Assembly (NCBI GenBank): GCA_024398615.1
Contig: JAKSIU010000001.1
Location: 62,001-126,000, forward strand
Direction of reading: 5' to 3'
Length of the DNA stretch: 64,000 nt
Source of the DNA: Bacteroidaceae bacterium
GTDB taxonomy: Bacteria > Bacteroidota > Bacteroidia > Bacteroidales > Bacteroidaceae
Made by a program: the position numbers and the translations under genes. Each line of letters opens with the position of its first letter. Position 1 is the first letter of the stretch. Of the stretch, positions 47,480 through 56,176 are shown in pieces. A model generated the notes under the pieces. That model saw nothing but the letters and a program-made list of their open reading frames with translations. It had not been told where the DNA came from and ran no database searches.

Positions 47480-47511
47480 CAAAAATACATATATTTGCGG
47501 GTAGCAAACAA
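47480..47511 (-). promoter_or_regulatory. Promoter of the deacetylase gene
   Basis: Minus-strand TTG (47511-47509), 21 bases, TATTTTTG (47487-47480), only 7 bases before the ATG, implying a leaderless or nearly leaderless mRNA. Confidence 0.6.
47490..47497 (+). promoter_or_regulatory. -7 box of the esterase gene, interleaved with the deacetylase promoter
   Basis: TATATTTG two bases from the opposing -7 box, so polymerase cannot hold both promoters at once. No -33 TTG is seen. Confidence 0.55.
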
Positions 47512-47529
47512 CTTAACGCACAGAATATT

Positions 47530-48357
47530 ATGAAGAAGATACTGCTATTTCTGGCCATGCTTCCGGCCATGCTCGTCATGCAGGCCCAGAACGGACGTTT
47601 CACATACACCACCGAAAAGGATATTCCATATCGTACCGATGCCGAAGGATACGCCGCAGAACGCTGCAAGCTGGATTACTACTATCCTCAGAATGCAAAG
47701 GACTATCCCACTGTCATCTGGTTCCACGGAGGCGGCATAGAGAGCGGGAACAAGGAGATTCCGCGGGAACTTCAGAACAGCGGAATGGCCGTGATCGGAG
47801 TGGGTTACAGGCTTCTTCCAAAGGCCACTGTCCAGGAAGCCATTGACGATGCGGCAGCAGCTGTCGCCTGGGCTTTCAAAGAGGTTGAAAAGCGTGGTGG
47901 AAACCCCAAAAAGATATTCGTGGCCGGACATTCTGCCGGAGGATATCTCATTGACATGATAGTTCTGGACAAGCACTGGCTTGAGAAATATGGAGTCGAT
48001 GCCGATGAAATAGCCGGTGCTTTCCCCTACAGTGCGCAGGTGATCACCCATTATAACGTACGCAAGCAGACAGGAGTGGGAGCCCTTACACCACGCGTTG
48101 ACGATACAGCCCCACTCTACCACATACGCAAGATAGCAATGCCGATGCTCGTCCTCTCAGGTGACCGCGAGCTGGAACTGTACGGCCGCTACGAGGAACA
48201 GGCATATTTCTGGCGTATGATGAAGCTGAACGGCAACGAAGACTGTCTGCTGTACGAATTCGACGGCTACGACCATGGCGGCATGCCGTCCCCCGCACAC
48301 GCAGTAGTGAAGCGTTTCATCCGGGGTATCTGCAACGGCAACATGCCGGAACGCTGA
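47530..48357 (+). CDS. Secreted alpha/beta-hydrolase, carbohydrate-esterase-like
   Basis: 275-residue exported esterase: signal peptide ending MLVMQAQ, the oxyanion loop WFHGGGIESG, nucleophile elbow VAGHSAGGYLID (Ser near residue 140), acid Asp in VLSGDRELE and the His in GYDHGGMPS. It resembles hormone-sensitive lipase/feruloyl-esterase-type enzymes found in glycan loci. Divergent from the deacetylase and converging on the GH51 gene; a role in removing acyl groups from arabinose-containing glycans is inferred from context only. Confidence 0.85.
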   Translation: MKKILLFLAMLPAMLVMQAQNGRFTYTTEKDIPYRTDAEGYAAERCKLDYYYPQNAKDYPTVIWFHGGGIESGNKEIPRELQNSGMAVIGVGYRLLPKATVQEAIDDAAAAVAWAFKEVEKRGGNPKKIFVAGHSAGGYLIDMIVLDKHWLEKYGVDADEIAGAFPYSAQVITHYNVRKQTGVGALTPRVDDTAPLYHIRKIAMPMLVLSGDRELELYGRYEEQAYFWRMMKLNGNEDCLLYEFDGYDHGGMPSPAHAVVKRFIRGICNGNMPER

Positions 48358-48396
48358 CCGGCGTTTCTTTCAATTAAAACCGGAAAAGATAAAAGA

Positions 48397-48426
48397 AATG
48401 GAACAGCCCGTCAAGACCGTTCCATT
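48397..48426 (+). repeat. 8-bp hairpin downstream of the esterase gene
   Basis: AATGGAAC (48397-48404) and GTTCCATT (48419-48426) form a weak hairpin with a 14-base loop and no T-run; possible 3' end of the esterase transcript. Confidence 0.4.
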
Positions 48427-48471
48427 CCATTCAATAACCGGACTTTGTCAAGTCATAATTCCGTAACACGC

Positions 48472-48510
48472 GAACGGAACCTGTCCCCTGTTCACATGTC
48501 CCCTGTTCAC
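48472..48510 (+). repeat. Tandem half-copies of the REP-like element
   Basis: TGTCCCCTGTTCAC occurs at 48482-48495 and again at 48497-48510; the first is preceded by GAACGGAACC, as in the right arm of the palindrome at 36109. The last unit covers the stop codon of the GH51 gene. Confidence 0.8.
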
Positions 48511-50519
48511 AGAGAGATGGTGTACATGACCATTGAGAAAGGTTCGACATCAAGGTTCATCTTCTTGCTGACCTTGACAGATTCGGTGACAGGAGCGATT
48601 GGCTGGGCATCGAAGTTGTTCTCGTCCATGGCATTGCCTTTCAGGACTGTCAGAGTGGCATTTGACTTGAGACCGAAACGTGAAAGGTTCAGACTGGCCT
48701 TGGCGGCATTCTCGCTGGCATTGCAGATCTTCACATAGAGCTTGCGTGCCTTGCTGTCAAGAACCACAGACTGTCCAAGGAGATTGTCCTCACGGTCAAA
48801 CTTCACGCAGTCACCATAGAACCAGTCACCGCTTGACTGACCGAACATCTGCTGTACGTAATAGCTGCAGGTCAGATACGGTCTCTCATTGTCGAAATAT
48901 ATAAGGTCCGGATTCCAGTTGTTGGTGCCCTTCTTTGCGAACAGGGGGGCATATGATGTCATGCAGACAACATCGCCATTGCGCTCGACGTGAAGCAGGT
49001 ACAGTCCCTCGGAAAGGGCGTCAATGAGTTTCTTGTCCTTGGCTGCGTATTCACCAAGATAGACCTTGGTTCCACGGTCACGCGGATAACTGTCATACTG
49101 ACGGCTCGTCTGGAAGTAATTGCGCTGCTCATAATAGTGCTCGTCCAGAATGGGAACCTGAAGATCCAAAGCGAACTTCCAGCCCTCCTCGTAGTCACCG
49201 TTACCGGGATGTGAGCCCGGGCCTGCTGTGCCTACAATAACGATTTCCGGATGTGCGGCACGAACCTTATCGTAAATGTATTTGAAACGTTCTTCAAATT
49301 CAGGAGTGATCTTCTCTTCGTTTCCAAGTCCCAGATATTTCAGATTGAAGGGTTCCGGATGACCGGCATCGGCACGCACCTTACCCCACTTTGAATCAGC
49401 AGGACCGTTGGCCCACTCTATCAGGTCAAGAGCGTCCTGAGCCCATTCGTCCATATCCTCCATTGGAGCTGCATCCTGAGCCTGTGTACGCATGTTCCAG
49501 CCGCCATTGGTTCCCTGGCAGTTCACACCGCAAGGCAGAATCGGCAGGGGTTCCATGTCAAGGTCCTCGCAAAGCTGGAAATACTCGAAGTAGCCCATCT
49601 CCATTGACTGGTGGTAGCCCCATGTATTCTTGATCTGACGGCGCTGCTCACGCGGTCCTACAGTGGTCTTCCAGCGGTAGGTATCCCAAAATCCGTCACC
49701 GCCTCCATGTACCACGCAACCGCCCGGGAAACGCATGAAACTGGGCTTGAGGTCAGCGAGGGCCTGAACCAGATCCTTTCTGAGACCATGTCCCATGTAA
49801 GTGTCCTGTGGGAACAGTGACACCATATCAACGTCCAGGTCACCCACGGTCAGCGAAAGAAGCTGGAATGTGGCATTTGTGGCCGATGATGCGGCCGTCA
49901 AGGTAAGTTCATACTTTTTCCAGTCCTTGCCTGACACCTTGATTATGGTATCTGAAACAATCTGGGGCTGACGCATGCCGAAACCCGGAAAACCGCCCTG
50001 TCCGCCTGTCGGGCGGGCTGCCGGTGCCGTCAGAGCAATGCGAACCTCCTTGTCAACGCCGTCAGGGTTGCGCATGAACACGGAGAAATCATATTTTGCA
50101 CCTTCAGTAAGGACAATTCCGTCATAACCGTTGTTGCTTATTCCGAATCCCTTCCATCCGTTATAGTCATAGAACTCCTTGGAACGTTCGGTGTGAAGAC
50201 GCATGTAGTTCGGGTTGTTGCTGTGTATGGGGTCCTGCTGTTTGGGCTCGATATAACCTAATGAATGTCCCGGCCTTTCGGTTCTCCAGGCGGTGCCTGC
50301 CCCCCATCCGTCACGTTCTGCCGGACTGTATTCGAACGATCCGTTCTGAATGAGTTCCGCACAAAGACCGCCGTCGGCTGACGAACTGATGTCTTCAAAG
50401 AAAATGCCAATGAGTTCATTACTGATCTGCTTTCCGCCGGCAGGTGCCTTGACAGGTCTCTGGGCCTGTGCCGTCACTGTGGCAGCAGCCAGAGCCATAA
50501 GAATAATTGTTTTTTTCAT
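48507..50519 (-). CDS. Alpha-L-arabinofuranosidase, GH51
   Basis: 670-residue secreted enzyme releasing L-arabinofuranose from arabinan or arabinoxylan. The signal peptide ends TAQAQ. ELIGIFFEDISSSADGGLCA and the carbohydrate-binding beta-domain come first. The barrel carries FMRFPGGCVVHGG, YLGLGNEEK (acid/base Glu in GNE) and PILDEHYYE with the nucleophile region. A glycine-rich insertion (GGQGGFPGFG) lies near residue 170 inside the beta-domain. The product would feed the araBAD genes at 32-36 kb. Confidence 0.93.
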   Translation of the reverse strand: MKKTIILMALAAATVTAQAQRPVKAPAGGKQISNELIGIFFEDISSSADGGLCAELIQNGSFEYSPAERDGWGAGTAWRTERPGHSLGYIEPKQQDPIHSNNPNYMRLHTERSKEFYDYNGWKGFGISNNGYDGIVLTEGAKYDFSVFMRNPDGVDKEVRIALTAPAARPTGGQGGFPGFGMRQPQIVSDTIIKVSGKDWKKYELTLTAASSATNATFQLLSLTVGDLDVDMVSLFPQDTYMGHGLRKDLVQALADLKPSFMRFPGGCVVHGGGDGFWDTYRWKTTVGPREQRRQIKNTWGYHQSMEMGYFEYFQLCEDLDMEPLPILPCGVNCQGTNGGWNMRTQAQDAAPMEDMDEWAQDALDLIEWANGPADSKWGKVRADAGHPEPFNLKYLGLGNEEKITPEFEERFKYIYDKVRAAHPEIVIVGTAGPGSHPGNGDYEEGWKFALDLQVPILDEHYYEQRNYFQTSRQYDSYPRDRGTKVYLGEYAAKDKKLIDALSEGLYLLHVERNGDVVCMTSYAPLFAKKGTNNWNPDLIYFDNERPYLTCSYYVQQMFGQSSGDWFYGDCVKFDREDNLLGQSVVLDSKARKLYVKICNASENAAKASLNLSRFGLKSNATLTVLKGNAMDENNFDAQPIAPVTESVKVSKKMNLDVEPFSMVMYTISL

Positions 50520-50569
50520 AAATGCTGTACGTAAATTATTATCACTGATATATGGGCATTTGATTACTG

Positions 50570-50600
50570 CAAAACTATCGTTAATTTGTCAAATCGCAAA
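50570..50600 (-). promoter_or_regulatory. Promoter of the GH51 gene
   Basis: Minus-strand TTTG (50600-50597), 19 bases, TAGTTTTG (50577-50570), both consensus. Confidence 0.65.
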
Positions 50601-50614
50601 AAGAATTATCTTTG
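50585..50614 (+). promoter_or_regulatory. Promoter of the secreted aldose epimerase gene
   Basis: TTTG (50585-50588), 18 bases, TATCTTTG (50607-50614). It interleaves with the GH51 promoter within 45 bp. Confidence 0.6.
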
Positions 50615-50643
50615 CCAGTGAGATAACCCCAAACATTACAGAT

Positions 50644-51822
50644 ATGAAGAAAGCATCATTGTTTCTTGCCATCGCTGCAGCGGTTTTGTGCAGCATGCCG
50701 GCTTGTGCCAGAAAAGTTGCGTTTCCACTTGTCGACAGCGCGCCTTTCGACACCATCATTGACGGGCAGAAGGTTGCCCTCTATACCATCAGGAAGGGAA
50801 ACGTTGCCGCCCAGATAACCAACTACGGCGGATTCGTGGTAGGTCTGTATTCTCCCGACAGGAACGGAGAATATGCGAACCTGGTCAACCACTATGACAA
50901 CATTCATCAGTACATGCGCTACAACATGGGTATGATAGGACCGGCCCTTGGACGTTATGCGAACCGTATCGCCAACGGCAAGTTCACGCTTGACGGAGTT
51001 GAATACAACATCACGAAGAACAGCGGCCAGCACACCCTTCACGGAGGCTCGAAGGGCTTTGACCACACGGCATGGAAGGTTGTCAAGGCAAAGAAGAGCA
51101 AGCTGGTTCTGAGCTGTGTGCTGCCCGACGGACTTGACGGCTTCCCCGGTACTCTGACCACCACCCTGACCTACTCCATCACCAAGGACGGAGGTCTGCA
51201 GATAAGCTACGAGGCCACCACCGATAAGGCAACCGTTGTCAACCTGTCCAACCACACCTATTTCAACCTGAACGGCACAGGCAACGGCGACATTCTGGGA
51301 CATTACCTGACCATCAACGCCGGTTTCATTACCGAAACTGACCGCAGCAACATCCCGACAGGCGACTACGTGATAGTTGACGGTTCTGCCTATGATTTCC
51401 AGAAGGCCACCAAGATCGGTGACCGCCAGTTCACACCACAACCCGCCGCAGGTACCGCCGGGCGTTCTGCTGCCGGATCCGGAGGAATGGGAGGATTCGG
51501 AGGATTCGGAGAGTTAGGAGGAACACGAGGTCTGATTCCCGAAGGCATGGTCCGCAGCTTCGACAACAACTACTGCCTTATCCACCAGAATTCAGAAAAG
51601 GTGGAAAAGGTTGCTGAACTTTATTCGCCGGAATCGGGCCGCAACATGGAAGTCTGGAACAACCAGCCAGGAATGCAGGTGTTCACCGGCGCACGCACGG
51701 CCATTGCCCTGGAATCGCAGAACTACCCGGATGCGCCCAATCACCCCGGTTTCCCCAGCGCCACCCTTCGTCCAGGCGAAAAGTATCAGCACACCGTGAT
51801 ATACAAACTGTCCGTGAAGTGA
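50644..51822 (+). CDS. Aldose 1-epimerase, exported
   Basis: Third mutarotase of the window, 392 residues, with an N-terminal signal (MKKASLFLAIAAAVLCSMPA; a Cys follows, so either secreted or lipid-anchored). Catalytic motifs: GRYANRIANGKFTLDGVEYN, GQHTLHGGSKGFDH, LSNHTYFNLNG and PGEKYQHTVIYKLSV. A glycine-rich insertion (about residues 264-299, with GGMGGFGGFGELGG) interrupts the fold before the last third. The ATG at 50644 follows the -7 box; a longer in-frame extension into the GH51 gene is rejected. Confidence 0.9.
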   Translation: MKKASLFLAIAAAVLCSMPACARKVAFPLVDSAPFDTIIDGQKVALYTIRKGNVAAQITNYGGFVVGLYSPDRNGEYANLVNHYDNIHQYMRYNMGMIGPALGRYANRIANGKFTLDGVEYNITKNSGQHTLHGGSKGFDHTAWKVVKAKKSKLVLSCVLPDGLDGFPGTLTTTLTYSITKDGGLQISYEATTDKATVVNLSNHTYFNLNGTGNGDILGHYLTINAGFITETDRSNIPTGDYVIVDGSAYDFQKATKIGDRQFTPQPAAGTAGRSAAGSGGMGGFGGFGELGGTRGLIPEGMVRSFDNNYCLIHQNSEKVEKVAELYSPESGRNMEVWNNQPGMQVFTGARTAIALESQNYPDAPNHPGFPSATLRPGEKYQHTVIYKLSVK

Positions 51823-51846
51823 TTTTCACGGGCAGTCCGATGCCTT

Positions 51847-51894
51847 GAACCGGCGCCTACATCCTGTCCTTGACGGACTGGCCGGCGCCGGTTC
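51847..51894. repeat. 11-bp inverted repeat between epimerase and barrel genes
   Basis: GAACCGGCGCC (51847-51857) and GGCGCCGGTTC (51884-51894) are exact complements; the right arm lies in the last codons of the barrel gene. Possibly a shared terminator of the two convergent genes, but no T-run follows. Confidence 0.5.
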
Positions 51895-54259
51895 CCTTAT
51901 ACTTGCTTCCAGCGCTGTTGAAACGGTATGACAGACGCAGTTCCACACTTGGTGTATATCCGTCATTGTTCTGATTGTTATAGACATAACCGTAATCGGA
52001 ACGTAAATACGGAACGCTGGAATTGAAGATATCGTTCCATGCGATGCGTGCTGTCAGAGCCTCGTTCCTGAAGAATGACTTGCTCAGTCCCAGGTCAAAA
52101 CGCTGGATGGGCTTCTCAATGTACATCAACAGGTCATTGCACGGACTGATATACTGGTAGTCGGCATCAAGCGCCCAGTTGTGTTTGAAATTGAATGCGT
52201 TGGCGGCCTGGAACAGGAACATGGGATGAGTGTACTTTTCAGTGCGCTGACCGCCATCGGCACGGGGATCATTCACTGTCAGCGAATAGAACTGCTTTTC
52301 AAGACCGATGGTAACGCGCGGATTCCACACTCCGACTACCGGCGCAGCATTCAGATATGCGCCTATCTTGTCCAACGGATTCTGCGAATTGGCGTACCGG
52401 ATCATGACAACACCGTCATTGCTGTATGGCGATGCCCACTGGAAGAAACTGTTTTCAATGTTCTCATACGATGCGCTCAGATTCACCCACTGCCATCCGG
52501 CATTCAGTGCCAAAGTACGGTGAATCTCGTTCTTCATTGTGGGATCACCGCTCTGATATGTGAAACGGTTGTCGTATGTAACTTCAGTCGTCATCTGGTC
52601 AAAGCGTGGACGTATGGTCTTGTAGGTATAGCTGAGATTCATGCTGACCGGACCGGCTTTGGTAGAGAAACTGAACGACGGGAACCAGTTATCCTGCCTG
52701 CGCGTCATGCTGTTCTCTTCAACAATCCTGTCAGTATAGTCAAAGTTCACATGCTCATATCTCATGCCGGCACTCAGCTGGCCGAACGGCAGTCCCAACG
52801 CATATTCGGCAAAACCGGCAATGGTGTTCTCCATGATTAGGGCATCGGTCTGCGGAATGTCCACTCCGGAAATCCTGTAATTCTGACCGGCTGTAAAATA
52901 GGTTTCCTCAACTCCAGTCTGGAGACTTCCCTTCCATACAGGATAGCTCAGTATCAACTTTCCGGCCCCCATGACAAAGTCACCGCCCGATTCAGATTCC
53001 ATTGTCGCTGGACCTGTCCAGCCTGTCTCGGTGACATCGGTCACTGTAGTATAGCCGCCACTCATGAAATCAGCGTTGAAATTGATGCCAAGCTTATCGA
53101 TTTTCCCATCATAATAGAGATTGCCGCTCAACTGGTCATTATCATTGTTGTGGCTGTCATTCACGGCGATCAGATGATCTATGAGCTGACCATTCCTGAA
53201 TATATCGTTCTCCATTACCATATTGCTGTTTCCTATGGTGTTGCGGTCCAATCCAACTTTCATACCTACGGAATGGTTGTCGCTTATCTGCCAGTTTGCT
53301 CCGGCTATGTACTGGAATCCGCCATTATGACCAACGTAATTCAATGTGCCCACCTGGGTATTGGTCAGAATCCCATTTTCTGCACTTACAATGGAACCGC
53401 CTTCGATACCACTGTTCTGATATCCGCGCTGGTTCCAATAGACTATCTTGCCGAACCAGTCCCATCCGCCGTTGCGGTAATTCAGGTCCAACACAGTCCA
53501 TGAAGGATCAAAGTCATGATTGTCATAGATATGCTGACGGGCCTGACTTGTCAGAGCATAGCTGAAACCATCGCCCTGACGCTTTACGGTGCGGATAATC
53601 ACGACACTGTTCACATCGCCTCCATACATGGCTCCGGGATTGCTGATCACCTCAATGGACTTTATATCGGCAGCCATGAGATTTCTGAGTTCCGAATCAT
53701 CAGTCATTTTCCGACCGTTGATGTATATTACCGGTTCGCCACGGCCAAGCACCTCCAGCTTGTCGCCGATGGTAATCATGCCGGGCACCTTGTCAAGAAC
53801 ATTCTGCGCATTGCCATAATGTTCAAGGACTGATCCGGCTACGCTCGTGACAACGGCATTACCCTTGATTTCAGTTTTCGGAAGTATGCCGGTAATTACG
53901 ACCTCATCCAGAACCTTTGTGTCAGGACGCATGTGGACATCGGCCCCGCCGGATGCAAAATCCTGCAGTTTCAGAGTCTCGGTAACATAGCCCATCATTG
54001 AAACCTGGGCTATCTGCCACTTTCCATCACTCTCTATCATGAACTTGCCGTCCATATCGGTAATCCCGCCATTGACTATGACCGAATCGGGCAGAGTGCG
54101 CAGTGAAACCGTGACAAAAGGCATAGGGTCACCATTCTCATCCCATACCGTACCTTCAGCAATCTGTGCCTTCAGCGGAACGAAGGGAAAAACAACTGAC
54201 ATGATGAAAAACGCAATAACAAGCGTCAATGATTTCTGAGAGCTTTTTTCAAACAACAT
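51857..54259 (-). CDS. Outer-membrane beta-barrel protein of the TonB-receptor type
   Basis: 800-residue outer-membrane protein. The signal segment lies in residues 10-31. A carboxypeptidase-regulatory-like domain covers about 35-110 (GTVWDENGDPMPFVTVSLRT), then a plug-like region (VLDKVPGMITIGDKLEVLGR, INGRKMTDDSELRNLMAADI) and a 22-strand-type barrel of the OMP_b-brl_3 group, ending LRLSYRFNSAGSKYKGTGAG plus a short tail. No SusD partner is adjacent, which fits non-SusC members. Cargo unknown. Confidence 0.88.
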   Translation of the reverse strand: MLFEKSSQKSLTLVIAFFIMSVVFPFVPLKAQIAEGTVWDENGDPMPFVTVSLRTLPDSVIVNGGITDMDGKFMIESDGKWQIAQVSMMGYVTETLKLQDFASGGADVHMRPDTKVLDEVVITGILPKTEIKGNAVVTSVAGSVLEHYGNAQNVLDKVPGMITIGDKLEVLGRGEPVIYINGRKMTDDSELRNLMAADIKSIEVISNPGAMYGGDVNSVVIIRTVKRQGDGFSYALTSQARQHIYDNHDFDPSWTVLDLNYRNGGWDWFGKIVYWNQRGYQNSGIEGGSIVSAENGILTNTQVGTLNYVGHNGGFQYIAGANWQISDNHSVGMKVGLDRNTIGNSNMVMENDIFRNGQLIDHLIAVNDSHNNDNDQLSGNLYYDGKIDKLGINFNADFMSGGYTTVTDVTETGWTGPATMESESGGDFVMGAGKLILSYPVWKGSLQTGVEETYFTAGQNYRISGVDIPQTDALIMENTIAGFAEYALGLPFGQLSAGMRYEHVNFDYTDRIVEENSMTRRQDNWFPSFSFSTKAGPVSMNLSYTYKTIRPRFDQMTTEVTYDNRFTYQSGDPTMKNEIHRTLALNAGWQWVNLSASYENIENSFFQWASPYSNDGVVMIRYANSQNPLDKIGAYLNAAPVVGVWNPRVTIGLEKQFYSLTVNDPRADGGQRTEKYTHPMFLFQAANAFNFKHNWALDADYQYISPCNDLLMYIEKPIQRFDLGLSKSFFRNEALTARIAWNDIFNSSVPYLRSDYGYVYNNQNNDGYTPSVELRLSYRFNSAGSKYKGTGAGQSVKDRM

Positions 54260-54408
54260 ACAATACTTATTTTTATAGATATCATTACAAAGACGAACAT
54301 TTTCGACTTTTGTTAATTTGCTTGTGCATCAAAAACATTTCTTTCCTTTAGACAACGGACAGCCATAAAAACTACAGTCTTCCGGATGATATTTGAAAGA
54401 CAATAGAT

Positions 54409-54416
54409 TATATTTG
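54409..54416 (+). promoter_or_regulatory. -7 box of the flavoprotein gene
   Basis: TATATTTG ending 7 bases before the ATG; a nearly leaderless arrangement. No -33 box at normal spacing. Confidence 0.5.
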
Positions 54417-54423
54417 CGCAACT

Positions 54424-55179
54424 ATGAAAAAAAAGGAAATGACAAGACGCGAGGCACTCAAGAAAATGGGTGTCATTGCAGCCGCGACAGCAGTCACCAC
54501 CAGCGGAATTGAAGCGCTGGCAGCATGCAGTCCGGACAAACCATACAATTTCAGGAAAATGAAAGTATTGCTCATCAACGGCAGTCCGCGTCCCAGCGGC
54601 AACACTGCCACACTGCTGAAAGAAGCAGCAGCCCAACTCGAAAAGAACGGAATAGACAGCGAGATAGTGAACATAGGCGGAAAGGCCGTACACGGATGCA
54701 CGGCCTGCTCTGTCTGTCGCGGCGACAATGAGCACCACTGCACGTTCAAGGATGACATCTGCAATCATCTCATAGACCTCATGGCAAAGTCCGATGCTCT
54801 GATAGTAGGTTCGCCCGTCTATTACGGACAGCCCAACGGAGCGGTTCTGGCTCTTCTGCAGCGCATGGCCTACGCAGGCGGCGCATTCATGCAGGGCAAG
54901 CCGGCAGCAGCCGTAACCGTTTGCCGCCGCGGTGGAGCATCGGCAGCCTTCCAGACTCTCCAGATGCCATTCCAGATGCTGAACATGCCCATTGTGACAT
55001 CGCAATACTGGAACATTGCGTACGGTTCAGCCCCGGGACAGGTGTCACAGGATGCTGAAGGTATGCAGACCATGCGTACCCTGGCTGACAACATGGCCTA
55101 CATGCTCAAGCAGTTCGACAGCGGCAAAGCCGGGAAGCCTGAACGCGAACCCGGAACATTCACCAATTTCATAAGATAA
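54424..55179 (+). CDS. Tat-exported flavodoxin-fold NAD(P)H oxidoreductase
   Basis: 251-residue protein with a twin-arginine signal (MTRREALKKMGVIAAATAVT) and a following Cys in AACSPD that may be lipidated. The mature part is an NADPH-dependent FMN reductase: VLLINGSPRPSGNTATLL binds FMN phosphate, CTACSVCRGDNEHHCTFKDD is the Cys-rich loop common in this iron-sulfur flavoprotein subfamily, and GSPVYYGQPNG binds the isoalloxazine. Tat export implies folding with FMN in the cytoplasm. Physiological substrate unknown. Confidence 0.88.
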   Translation: MKKKEMTRREALKKMGVIAAATAVTTSGIEALAACSPDKPYNFRKMKVLLINGSPRPSGNTATLLKEAAAQLEKNGIDSEIVNIGGKAVHGCTACSVCRGDNEHHCTFKDDICNHLIDLMAKSDALIVGSPVYYGQPNGAVLALLQRMAYAGGAFMQGKPAAAVTVCRRGGASAAFQTLQMPFQMLNMPIVTSQYWNIAYGSAPGQVSQDAEGMQTMRTLADNMAYMLKQFDSGKAGKPEREPGTFTNFIR

Positions 55180-55204
55180 GTCACGTAGCCGTAGAACTTC
55201 GGTC

Positions 55205-56104
55205 ATGAGACGGCTTCTGACAATACCGCTTCTATGCTTGTGTCTTACGGCATCGGCCCAAAGAAGCGCATGGATGGCGCTATTGCCCGATGACATGCCG
55301 GTCTGCCGCGTCTCCATTCCGGGAACGCATGACAGCGGCACAGCCGGAGTGCGGTTTCCGACCAGGCACTATGCCAGGACCCAGACCCTGACGCTGGCAG
55401 AGCAGTGGGATGCCGGAATCCGATTCTTTGACCTTCGCCCCAAGCCTGACGGTGACCGTCTTGAGATTTACCATGGCCCCGCCAATTGCCATCTGACGTT
55501 TTCCGAGGCGCTTCTCATACTTATGGAAAAACTGCAGGCACACCCTACAGAATTCTGTATAGTAATGACCAACCTGGCAGGTGGAGACCGGCAAGCCATG
55601 AGAATGGTCAATGAGGAAATCCGGCAGACCGTCCCTGATTCCATGACCGCCAGATTCACATCGGACCTGAAGACAGGCAGTCTGCGCGGACGCATTCTGT
55701 TCCTGCATCGCAGCGGCAAGGCTACAGGAGCATACTTTGCCGGACCAAGCCCTTCGGGACCCGAATTCAGGACCATAGAGGCCTCGGACTCCAATGAAAG
55801 CGCGTCCGTTCTCTGGCAGGACTATTACTGCGGCGGTGACGACTATCTGGAGCGCAAGTGGCAACTGATGTCTGCAAACCTGCTCAGAAACTCCGGAATG
55901 GATGATTCCACCGGCATCTGGTGCATTAACCATGCATCGGGCTACACCGGACACGGCATTTCTACAAACATAAGGCGTAACGCAACCGCAACAAATGCCA
56001 GGCTGCTGCAACAGCTGCAGCAACACCCCTCTTCCACCGGCATCATCCCAATGGATTTTCCCAGTCAGGACCTCATCGATGCCATTATCGCCTGCAACCT
56101 TTGA
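55205..56104 (+). CDS. Secreted phosphatidylinositol-specific phospholipase C-like enzyme
   Basis: 299-residue exported PI-PLC X-domain protein. The signal peptide is MRRLLTIPLLCLCLTASAQ. The two catalytic histidines are visible: His42 in SIPGTHDSG and His90 in EIYHGP, with RFFDLRPKPDG between them. The bacterial enzymes cleave phosphatidylinositol or GPI anchors. It lies 25 bases after the flavoprotein gene in the same direction, probably co-transcribed. Host lipid or Bacteroidales inositol lipids are possible substrates; neither is shown. Confidence 0.88.
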   Translation: MRRLLTIPLLCLCLTASAQRSAWMALLPDDMPVCRVSIPGTHDSGTAGVRFPTRHYARTQTLTLAEQWDAGIRFFDLRPKPDGDRLEIYHGPANCHLTFSEALLILMEKLQAHPTEFCIVMTNLAGGDRQAMRMVNEEIRQTVPDSMTARFTSDLKTGSLRGRILFLHRSGKATGAYFAGPSPSGPEFRTIEASDSNESASVLWQDYYCGGDDYLERKWQLMSANLLRNSGMDDSTGIWCINHASGYTGHGISTNIRRNATATNARLLQQLQQHPSSTGIIPMDFPSQDLIDAIIACNL

Positions 56105-56164
56105 TTGCATTTTCCGCAATCTGTTAAATTATGTCATCAATTAAAATGGCATTTCCACACTTTG

Positions 56165-56172
56165 TAGATTTG
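56165..56172 (+). promoter_or_regulatory. -7 box abutting the UvrA-like gene start
   Basis: TAGATTTG ends 4 bases before the ATG at 56177, so the start site would fall on or after the ATG: a leaderless candidate. Confidence 0.5.
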
Positions 56173-56176
56173 CAGC

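Noticed and set aside
50656-51441. 261-codon minus-strand frame opposite the exported epimerase
   Set aside because: The plus strand encodes a full mutarotase with catalytic motifs; the antisense product resembles nothing.
55280-56119. 279-codon minus-strand frame opposite the PI-PLC gene
   Set aside because: The plus-strand product has both catalytic histidines and a signal peptide.
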